In this document: in pieces, positions 1-5,573 of the stretch
Numbering within the stretch: the first letter of the stretch is position 1
How the letters are laid out: each line of letters starts with the position of its first letter
Source: Holophagales bacterium UBA5066
GTDB lineage: Bacteria > Acidobacteriota > Thermoanaerobaculia > UBA5066
Length of the DNA stretch: 5,964 nt
Assembly (NCBI GenBank): GCA_002414905.1
Contig: DIAY01000018.1
Location: 1 to 5,964, forward strand
Direction: 5' to 3'
Position numbers and translations under genes: made by a program
The notes under the pieces: model-generated
Seen by the model: the letters and a program-made list of their open reading frames with translations, nothing else
Databases searched by the model: none
What the model was told of the DNA's origin: nothing

Positions 1-3
1 CGG

Positions 4-1563
4 CTAGCTCACGAGCAGCGCCCGGCGCGCGAGCGAGGCGAGGGCGTCATCGAACCCTTCGGCGACGGCCGTGAGCGCGTCCTCGTCCGAAGGGGCGCTT
101 CCGTCCGGTGTTCTGAGGAGGCCCTCGGCGACGAGTCCCCTTGCGAGGCTCCTCACGACGACGTCGCGCGGGCGGCCGTCCAGCTCGCAGAGGAGGAGCC
201 GGGAGGCAGGGTCGAGCTCGACGACGCGGTGCGCCAGGGTCGTCACGAGCGGTCCCTCCTCCGCCTCGAACCGGGCAAACGGAGAGGCGACCGGCGCCGC
301 GCCGGGGGAGACGGTGCACGGCACCTCGTCGACGCGGGCGTCGACGAGGCCGAGCGCGACACAGCGCAGGAGCGCCGGGCGCAGCTCCTCGGCGGACCCG
401 GGCGCGAGCTCGGCGAGGGTCCGGGTGTGCGGTGCCGCCGAGTGAAGGGCGCGGAGGGCGGCGATGAGGTGCGGGTTGTCGGTCGACACGTTCGCGGCGG
501 AGCTGCGGAACGTCGCCGCGGGACCAGAATCCGGGGTCGGCACGAGACTGGTCGTGAACCGGAGGTGGTCGAGGGCGGCGGGGTCGGGCTCCTCCCGTCC
601 GGGACCGCCGGCTCGAACGAGAAGCGTCTGGCGGAAGGCCCGATTGCGCAGGACGTCGAGAAGCTCCTCCTTCTCGAGCCGCCCCGAGACGCGCGACGCG
701 AGGAGGTCGTCGATGTCGGGCTTGACGCGCCCCATGGGCATCGATCCGAGGTGGGCGTCAGCAAGTGGCGCAAGCCCGTGGCGGGCGGCCCTCTCGACGA
801 AATCGAGGTACCAGAAAGCCCGGTTGTGGGGCTCGAGCCATTCGTGGAAGAGATAAGTGTCCTTGAACTGCGAGAACTGCTCCAGGACGTCGCGAAGGGC
901 GCTGCCGTAGGTCGCGGTCCGGTCTCCCGAGTTCGCCGTGACGAAGGCGAGGAGGTCGCGCGCGGCCGCGAGGCGCCCGGCGGGAGCGGGAATGGACCGG
1001 GTGCCCCTGAGGAGGATGTCGCGGACGAGGCCCTTCAGGTGCCAGCCCGGATAGGTGTTGTAGGAGACGTAGGCGACCCCGGAAGGAGAAAGGACGCGGC
1101 CGACCAGGGCGAGGAGCGCCTCCGCGGCTTCCGCGGGGATCCAGGAGAAGAGGCCGTGGGCGAGGACGTAGTCGAACGGCCCGAGCTCGGGCCCGAGCGC
1201 CGCCACGTCGCCGACGAGCAATGACACGTTCCCGAGTCCGAGAGAGGCGCGAAGCCGCTCGCCGGTCGCAATTTGCCCGGCCGAGAGGTCGATGCCGACG
1301 AACGCCGCTCCGGGCGAGGCCACGGCCATGGGGAGGATGTTTCCCCCTTCGGCGCACCCGAGCTCGAGGACCCGCGCCGTCCCTGGAGGAGGAGGCTCGG
1401 TCCCGAAAAGGCGGGCGATGGCGGCGAGGCCCGAAGGAAGCGTCTCCGGGATCGACTGGCTGCCGTAGGGGAGCTCGTCGTAGGTGCTCGCCTCGCCGGA
1501 CCGGGCCGGTGGAGTGCGGGATTCCGACGGGGCACCGCTCGGGCGCGACGGCGATTCGTCCAT
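4..1563 (-). CDS. Class I SAM-dependent methyltransferase with methyltransferase-regulatory domain (PKMT-like)
   Basis: This 519-residue protein probably transfers a methyl group from S-adenosylmethionine to a protein or small-molecule acceptor in the cytoplasm. Seen: a Ser/Pro-rich, probably disordered N-terminus (residues 1-25); SAM motif I VLELGCAEGGN at 65-75; the acidic motif GIDLS at 90-94; a motif IV region FDYVLAHGLFSWIP at 130-143; and YVSYNTYPGWHLKG at 165-178. The stretch around YLFHEWLEPHN (237-247) resembles the methyltransferase-regulatory domain (PF10119). The last 160 or so residues form a separate Leu/Arg/Ala-rich domain. The family includes the rickettsial protein-lysine methyltransferases that modify outer-membrane protein B, so a surface-protein substrate is possible but unproven. 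The ATG at 1561-1563 is chosen because AGGA lies 7 nt upstream; the same frame stays open to about 2856, but that part lies antisense to the next gene. Stop is TAG. Transcribed away from its neighbour. Family call is firm, substrate unknown. Confidence 0.9.
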   Translation of the reverse strand: MDESPSRPSGAPSESRTPPARSGEASTYDELPYGSQSIPETLPSGLAAIARLFGTEPPPPGTARVLELGCAEGGNILPMAVASPGAAFVGIDLSAGQIATGERLRASLGLGNVSLLVGDVAALGPELGPFDYVLAHGLFSWIPAEAAEALLALVGRVLSPSGVAYVSYNTYPGWHLKGLVRDILLRGTRSIPAPAGRLAAARDLLAFVTANSGDRTATYGSALRDVLEQFSQFKDTYLFHEWLEPHNRAFWYLDFVERAARHGLAPLADAHLGSMPMGRVKPDIDDLLASRVSGRLEKEELLDVLRNRAFRQTLLVRAGGPGREEPDPAALDHLRFTTSLVPTPDSGPAATFRSSAANVSTDNPHLIAALRALHSAAPHTRTLAELAPGSAEELRPALLRCVALGLVDARVDEVPCTVSPGAAPVASPFARFEAEEGPLVTTLAHRVVELDPASRLLLCELDGRPRDVVVRSLARGLVAEGLLRTPDGSAPSDEDALTAVAEGFDDALASLARRALLVS

Positions 1564-1623
1564 CGCCAGATCCTGCCACAGGGCCCGTCGCGCCCGGCGG
1601 CCGTTGCCGCTACGCTCTGGCGG
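1564..1623. promoter_or_regulatory. Divergent intergenic promoter region with start-proximal inverted repeat
   Basis: This 60 bp region separates two divergently transcribed methyltransferase genes and must hold both promoters unless they lie inside coding sequence. A 7-bp perfect inverted repeat, CGCCAGA (1564-1570) and TCTGGCG (1616-1622), abuts or nearly abuts the two start codons. On the plus strand TACGCT (1611-1616) can act as a -10 box with T, A and final T matching consensus. It ends 7 nt before the ATG at 1624, which would put transcription initiation at or next to the start codon. No convincing -35 box is seen. On the minus strand a weak CAGGAT lies at 1570-1575. Confidence 0.4.
1571..1574 (-). 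promoter_or_regulatory. Shine-Dalgarno site for the PKMT-like methyltransferase
   Basis: AGGA on the minus strand (TCCT on the plus strand) sits 7 nt upstream of the ATG at 1561-1563. It decides the start of a frame that otherwise stays open for another 1.3 kb upstream. Confidence 0.6.
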
Positions 1624-2502
1624 ATGGACGCAGGGCGAGAGGACGACGGGACCTTCCGCGGCTGGCGGCGGCCGGGGCCGCAGCCGCCCGGCGGACTGGC
1701 TCCGGGAGACGGTGAGACGCTCGACTTCCTCTGCGGGAGCTACCGGATTTTCCAGGCCGCTCGCGGCCATCGGTACTCGACCGACGACCTTCTCGTGGCG
1801 TGGTGGGGATTCACGTGCTCGGCACGCGTCGAAAGGCTGCTCGATCTCGGATCGGGTATCGGATCCGTGGCGATGGCGGCGGCGTGGAAGCTGCCGGGCT
1901 CGCGCGTCGTCACGATCGAGGCCCAGCCCTTCTCGGTCTCGCTGGCGCGCAGGAGCATCCTTTACAACGGACTTCAGGACAGGTTCCGGGTCCTCGAGGG
2001 GGACTTCCGGGAGGCCGCGTTGCTTGCAGGAGAGGCGCCGTTCGACCTCGTCCTCGGGGCGCCACCCTACTTCGAGCCGGGGACGGCGACCGAGGCGCGC
2101 CACCCGCAGGCCGTGCCGGCCCGGATTACGTTGCGCGGGGCGGTCGACGCCTACGCCGCCGCCGCACGCCGGAACCTCGCCGCAGGCGGGCTTTTCGCCT
2201 TCGTCTGGCCGGTGGCCAGGAAGGCGGAATCGGACGAGACGCTCGCACGCGAACGCCTCGTCCTGCTGCGACGGCGTGATGTCGTCTTCCGCGAGGGGGA
2301 GCCGCCACTCGTCGCCCTCTTCGCCGCCTCCCGGGCGGAAGATCTCCCGGAGGGACTGCCCAGGGGCCGCGACGGGTTTCCGTCCGTCGAACCGCCGCTC
2401 GTCGTACGCCGCCGCGACGGCCGTCACACGCCGGAGTACGCTGCAATGAGGCTCTCGATGGGCTTCCCTCCCGGAGACCTCGAGGTGCGCGCAAGACCGT
2501 GA
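1624..2502 (+). CDS. TrmN6/YfiC-like SAM-dependent methyltransferase with variant APPY motif
   Basis: This 292-residue cytoplasmic methyltransferase resembles tRNA1(Val) adenine-37 N6-methyltransferase and the wider 'small-domain' methyltransferases. Seen: a Gly/Pro/Arg-rich leader (1-30); RGHRYSTDDLLVAWW (47-61), matching the conserved RxGxRFSxDxxLLA-type block; SAM motif I LLDLGSGIGSVAM (72-84); acidic E99 after strand beta2; and GAPPYF at 145-150 where classical N6-adenine methyltransferases have NPPYF. The block from ARITLRGAVDAYA (166-178) to the Gly-rich turn AAGGLFAFVWP (186-196) is typical of this group. The C-terminus carries a basic segment, VVRRRDGRH (260-268). The Asn of NPPY normally positions the target amino group. 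Its loss (Ala146) makes tRNA m6A activity uncertain, and I recall related subfamilies with GTPPY. The ATG at 1624 is the only sensible start, since frame further upstream lies antisense to the divergent gene. Fold is certain, substrate open. Confidence 0.85.
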   Translation: MDAGREDDGTFRGWRRPGPQPPGGLAPGDGETLDFLCGSYRIFQAARGHRYSTDDLLVAWWGFTCSARVERLLDLGSGIGSVAMAAAWKLPGSRVVTIEAQPFSVSLARRSILYNGLQDRFRVLEGDFREAALLAGEAPFDLVLGAPPYFEPGTATEARHPQAVPARITLRGAVDAYAAAARRNLAAGGLFAFVWPVARKAESDETLARERLVLLRRRDVVFREGEPPLVALFAASRAEDLPEGLPRGRDGFPSVEPPLVVRRRDGRHTPEYAAMRLSMGFPPGDLEVRARP

Positions 2503-2520
2503 CGGGACCTCCCGCCTCGC

Positions 2521-2542
2521 CCCGAGCTCACGCCGGAGCGGG
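2521..2542 (+). terminator. Weak GC-rich hairpin after the TrmN6-like gene
   Basis: Starting 19 nt after the stop codon, CCC-(GA bulge)-GCTC can pair with GAGC-GGG across a 6-nt loop. There is no T-run after it, so it is not a classical intrinsic terminator. It may end transcription weakly, protect the 3' end, or be chance pairing in GC-rich DNA. Confidence 0.25.
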
Positions 2543-2564
2543 ACGTGGCTTCGAAGGGGCCGGC

Positions 2565-2589
2565 CCGCGACTCGCGGATGCCGTATCGT
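2565..2589 (+). promoter_or_regulatory. Candidate promoter and operator-like palindrome of the kinase-lipid operon
   Basis: TATCGT at 2584-2589 matches four of six consensus -10 bases. It ends 10 nt before the GTG at 2600, so the transcript would be leaderless or nearly so. No Shine-Dalgarno sequence precedes that GTG, which agrees with this. The 13-bp palindrome CCGCGACTCGCGG (2565-2577, 6-bp arms and a 1-nt centre) lies where the -35/-10 spacer would be, a position suited to an operator. No clear -35 box is visible. The rest of the 97-bp gap (2503-2599) holds only the weak hairpin. Confidence 0.35.
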
Positions 2590-2599
2590 CCTGTTCCAC

Positions 2600-4990
2600 G
2601 TGGTTCCCGATCCTCCGCTGGCGCCTCTGCCGCCTCTGACGACGATTCCGTTCGGACGCGGACTCGACGGCCGGCCCATCCGGCACGTCAACGGGAAGGT
2701 CCTCGTCGGGACGATCCGCCACGCCATCGACCTCACTCTCGACCGCGAGCTCCAGGCGCTCCCCGTCGACTTCTCGTCCGGGGAACGGGCCTCCAGGGCC
2801 GAGGCGGTGAAGACGCGACTGATGGCGCGTCTCGTCGATCGCCTGAACGGGCTCATTCCGGACGCCCGCTACCACGTGACCTCCGAATCCCTTCTCGTCG
2901 ACGGGAACAACTACTCTCGCGAGTTCGGGCTCTACGTCAACGAGCTCTGCCGGGAGTTCGCGGGCGTGGAGTATTTCTACTTCACGCGCGGGGTAAAGAT
3001 CGTCCCTCCGTCGATCGCGGCGATCTTCCGCCCGTTCGGTGTGCGGCAGACCTACTCCCTCATCGCGCGCGTGACGGAGAAGTTCCTCGACACCGACGTC
3101 GAGGTCCTGGAGACGACCCCGCGCTCCGCGGTCGTGAGGTGGTACGCGGCCTCGCAGGCCGGCGACCTGAGGGAAGAGCTGCAGGAGCGCTGGCTCCTCG
3201 TCGCCTGCGCCGCGTTCCAGGGGTCCTACGCCGCGATCCCCTCCCTCATTCACCCCGGCCAGCCCTGGGCGGACGTGGACGAGCTGAAGTGCCAGGCGCG
3301 CGGCGACGACTGCTGCGAGTGGCGTTTCACCTGGGAGGAGCCTCGCCCCCGCGGCCGGCGGCTTCTCCTCGGCGGGGCGGCGGGGACGGCGGGCCTCCTC
3401 GGCTGGGCCGTCTCGGGGGCCGCGGGCGGAGCGCTCGCGGCTCCCCTGGCCCTCCTTCCGCTCGCGATCTCGTGGCACGTCGTGAGGCTGCAGCGGCTTG
3501 GTCACGACCGCCAGGAGCAGGACCGTCTCCTCGATGAGCAGCGCGCGACGACCGAGAGCCAGGTGGACCGCGTCCAGGCCGCCTACGCGGAGGTCCAGCA
3601 GTCGACGCTGGCGCTGCGCGGCAAGGTCGCGGAGCTCTCGGCGCTCCGGGAGGTCGCGCTCGCCGCCTCGGCGTCCCTCGACCTGTTCGAGGTCGTCGAC
3701 CGTAGCCTCGAGGCGGTGACGCGGAACCTGAACTACGACCGCGGCGTCGTCCTCCTCGTCGACGAGGCTCGCAATGTCCTCTGCGGCGCCCGGAGCCGCG
3801 GCGTGACGCCGGAGCAGGCCGTCCTCATCGGGCGTCTTTCCGTCCGTCTCGACGATCCGCTCTCGCCGATCGTCCCGGCCGTCCGCGACGGCGTCGGGTT
3901 CCGCCTGCGGAACCTCCCCGACGCCAGCGGCGCCGCGACGCGCCACCTCGTCCCGATCCTCGGATCGGAAGAGGTCTTCATCGCGCCGCTCATGGCCCGC
4001 GGGCGCAGCGTCGGCGTCCTGATCGTCGACAACGGGCCGACGCGGCGGCCGCTCCCGGGAGAGGGGCTCGAGCTCCTGACGGCCGTCGCCTCGACGATCG
4101 CCGTCGCCGTGGAGAACGCCCGGCTCTACTCGCAGATCGAGCAGCAGCGCCGGACTCTGGAAGAGCGCGTGAGGGACCGCACGGCCGACCTGGAGGGCGC
4201 GAGGGTGGCGGCCGAGGCGGCCAGTCGCGCCAAGAGCGCGTTCCTGGCCAACATGAGCCACGAGCTGAGGACGCCGCTGAACGCGATCATCGGCTACAGC
4301 GAGATGCTGCTCGAAGACGGGACGACGGCGGCGTCCGCGGAGGTCGGGGCCGACCTCGGGAAAATCCAGACGGCCGGACGCTACCTCCTCGGGCTGATCA
4401 ACGACGTCCTGGACCTCTCGAAGGTCGAGGCGGGAAAGACCGAGCTGAGCCTCGAGAGGTTCTCTCTCTCCGCCCTCGCCCGCGCCGTGGCGAGCGACGT
4501 GAGGCCGCTCGTGGAGCGTGGCGGCAACCGGCTCGTCGTCGATGTGGAGGAGGACGTGGGTCTCGACGGAGATCCCCGGAAGGTGAGGCAGATCCTGCTG
4601 AACCTCCTCGGAAACGCGGCGAAGTTCACGGAGCTCGGGACGGTGGAGCTGAGCGCCCGCCGCGAAGGATCGAGCGTTCTGCTCGCCGTGCGCGACACCG
4701 GCATCGGGATGACGCCCGAGCAGATGGACCGTCTCTTCACGGCTTTCTGGCAGGGAGACCCCTCCTCGAATCGCAACTACGGCGGGACCGGTCTCGGCCT
4801 GGCCATCAGCCGGCACTACGCCCGGCTGATGGGGGGAGACGTGGCGGTGGAGAGCCTCGAGGGGAGGGGGTCGACCTTCACCGTCCGCATCCCGCTGGGT
4901 GCCGCCGCCGGGGGCGACGCCTCCGGACCGGCGGACGTTCCGCAGGAACAGAGTCCGGGCTCGAGGAGGGTCGATGCCGACTCTCTATGA
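2600..4990 (+). CDS. Sensor histidine kinase: V4R-like domain, membrane hairpin, GAF, HisKA, HATPase
   Basis: This 796-residue kinase should autophosphorylate on His554 and pass the phosphate to a response regulator not encoded here. Domain order seen: a Pro-rich start; a V4R-like ligand-binding domain (about 30-245) ending in CQARGDDCCEW (231-241); two hydrophobic segments (about 254-272 and 277-296) forming a hairpin with almost no loop; coiled coil (300-350); GAF domain (350-508) ending AVENARLY; a second helix (510-545); HisKA with the H-box FLANMSHELRTPLN (548-561); and HATPase_c with N-box N668/N672, G1 DTGIGM (699-704), F-box LFTAFW (712-717) and G2 GGTGLGL (728-734). All catalytic motifs are intact, and there is no receiver domain. 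Cys203, Glu228, Cys231 and Cys239 resemble the zinc site of phenol-sensing V4R regulators. The GTG at 2600 lacks a Shine-Dalgarno sequence and no better in-frame start is seen. The 3' end overlaps the next gene by 17 nt. The V4R assignment is less certain than the kinase core. Confidence 0.92.
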   Translation: MVPDPPLAPLPPLTTIPFGRGLDGRPIRHVNGKVLVGTIRHAIDLTLDRELQALPVDFSSGERASRAEAVKTRLMARLVDRLNGLIPDARYHVTSESLLVDGNNYSREFGLYVNELCREFAGVEYFYFTRGVKIVPPSIAAIFRPFGVRQTYSLIARVTEKFLDTDVEVLETTPRSAVVRWYAASQAGDLREELQERWLLVACAAFQGSYAAIPSLIHPGQPWADVDELKCQARGDDCCEWRFTWEEPRPRGRRLLLGGAAGTAGLLGWAVSGAAGGALAAPLALLPLAISWHVVRLQRLGHDRQEQDRLLDEQRATTESQVDRVQAAYAEVQQSTLALRGKVAELSALREVALAASASLDLFEVVDRSLEAVTRNLNYDRGVVLLVDEARNVLCGARSRGVTPEQAVLIGRLSVRLDDPLSPIVPAVRDGVGFRLRNLPDASGAATRHLVPILGSEEVFIAPLMARGRSVGVLIVDNGPTRRPLPGEGLELLTAVASTIAVAVENARLYSQIEQQRRTLEERVRDRTADLEGARVAAEAASRAKSAFLANMSHELRTPLNAIIGYSEMLLEDGTTAASAEVGADLGKIQTAGRYLLGLINDVLDLSKVEAGKTELSLERFSLSALARAVASDVRPLVERGGNRLVVDVEEDVGLDGDPRKVRQILLNLLGNAAKFTELGTVELSARREGSSVLLAVRDTGIGMTPEQMDRLFTAFWQGDPSSNRNYGGTGLGLAISRHYARLMGGDVAVESLEGRGSTFTVRIPLGAAAGGDASGPADVPQEQSPGSRRVDADSL
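4964..4969 (+). promoter_or_regulatory. Shine-Dalgarno site for the YnbA-like gene inside the kinase gene
   Basis: AGGAGG, a full anti-Shine-Dalgarno complement, lies 4 nt before the ATG at 4974 and inside the kinase's last codons. It decides this start over an in-frame ATG 75 nt upstream, and it contrasts with the kinase gene, which has no such site. Confidence 0.75.
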
Positions 4991-5573
4991 CGTCAAGCCT
5001 GCGTTCGTGAGGAGCCTCTCGCCGGCGATCGCGTTCTGCGAGAGGAAAGGCATCACGCCGAACGCGCTCACTGCGGCCGCGCTCGTCCTGTCGGCCGTCA
5101 TGGGGAGTGTGCTCGTTCTCTTCCCGAGGGAGCGCGTCGCGCTGGGCGCCGTGGCCGTGTCCTTCCTCCTCCGGATGGCGCTCAACGCGATGGACGGGGC
5201 CCTCGCGAGGAAGACCGGCCAGTCGACGCCGTCCGGCGAGGTCTTCAACGAGGCCGCCGACGTCCTCGCCGACGCGATCCTCTTCCTCCCTCTTCTCCTC
5301 GTCTCCTCCGCGGCTCCGCTCGCCGTCGTCCTCTTCGTCCTCTTCGCCGGCTGGAGCGAGCTCTGCGGGGTCCTCCCCAGGGCAGCCGGCTTCGAGCGCC
5401 GTTACGACGGGCCGTTCGGCAAAAGCGATCGGGTCCTCGCCGTGGGCCTCTACCTCGTCGCCCTCGCGGCGGGGGCGCCAGCCGGCCCGTGGGAGACCGT
5501 CGTCTTCCTCCTCCTCGACGCGCTCCTCGTCCTGACCTGCGCGAACCGTCTGCGCAAGGGGCTGACGCCGTGA
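4974..5573 (+). CDS. ynbA: CDP-alcohol phosphatidyltransferase, YnbA-like
   Basis: This 199-residue inner-membrane enzyme probably transfers the phosphatidyl group of CDP-diacylglycerol to an alcohol, releasing CMP. Its N-terminus (TLYDVKPAF), the block RMALNAMDGALAR (67-79) and GPFGKSDR (146-153) agree with E. coli YnbA as I remember it, and the length fits. The family signature is DxxDGxxAR-x8-GxxxDxxxD. Here it reads N71xxD74G75xxA78R79, x8, G88xxxN92xxxD96, so the first and third aspartates are Asn; I recall YnbA relatives sharing this. Hydrophobic segments lie near 32-50, 55-72, 98-127, 154-168 and 174-190, consistent with about six membrane helices. The start follows AGGAGG, lies 17 nt inside the kinase gene, and its TGA overlaps the next GTG, so the three genes should be co-expressed. 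The acceptor alcohol is unknown. Superfamily call is very firm; the ynbA name rests on remembered similarity. Confidence 0.88.
   Translation: MPTLYDVKPAFVRSLSPAIAFCERKGITPNALTAAALVLSAVMGSVLVLFPRERVALGAVAVSFLLRMALNAMDGALARKTGQSTPSGEVFNEAADVLADAILFLPLLLVSSAAPLAVVLFVLFAGWSELCGVLPRAAGFERRYDGPFGKSDRVLAVGLYLVALAAGAPAGPWETVVFLLLDALLVLTCANRLRKGLTP
5556..5561 (+). promoter_or_regulatory. Shine-Dalgarno-like site for the YnbB-like gene
   Basis: AAGGGG lies 8 nt before the GTG at 5570, inside the end of the YnbA-like gene. With the 4-nt GTGA stop/start overlap it suggests coupled translation. Confidence 0.45.

Noticed and set aside
229..1224. A 331-codon plus-strand open frame opposite the first methyltransferase
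   Set aside because: It is rich in Gly/Arg/Glu/Val with no motif, and it is a shadow of a well-supported minus-strand gene.
1484..2449. A 321-codon plus-strand open frame in another frame over the TrmN6-like gene
   Set aside because: It is Arg/Ser-rich out-of-frame sequence; the true frame carries SAM motif I and the PPY motif.
1564..2856. N-terminal extension of the minus-strand methyltransferase to a 950-residue protein
   Set aside because: The extra 431 residues are low-complexity Arg/Pro/Glu sequence antisense to the TrmN6-like gene and the kinase start. A Shine-Dalgarno site precedes the ATG at 1563, and recognisable homology begins after it.
2600..3340. A heme-NO-binding (HNOB) sensor as an alternative for the kinase N-terminus
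   Set aside because: I see no proximal histidine context or YxSxR motif. The C-terminal Cys/Gly-Asp/Cys-Cys pattern fits V4R much better.
2528..4816. A 762-codon open frame on the minus strand opposite the kinase gene
   Set aside because: The plus strand encodes a complete kinase with all catalytic motifs. The antisense translation is Arg/Glu/Asp/Val-rich with no recognisable domain, as expected when high-GC codon bias suppresses stops on the opposite strand.
4974..5573. Assignment as a housekeeping PgsA or PssA
   Set aside because: The signature has Asn at the first and third Asp positions, and the N-terminal and GPFGKSDR blocks fit the YnbA type; those enzymes keep all four Asp.
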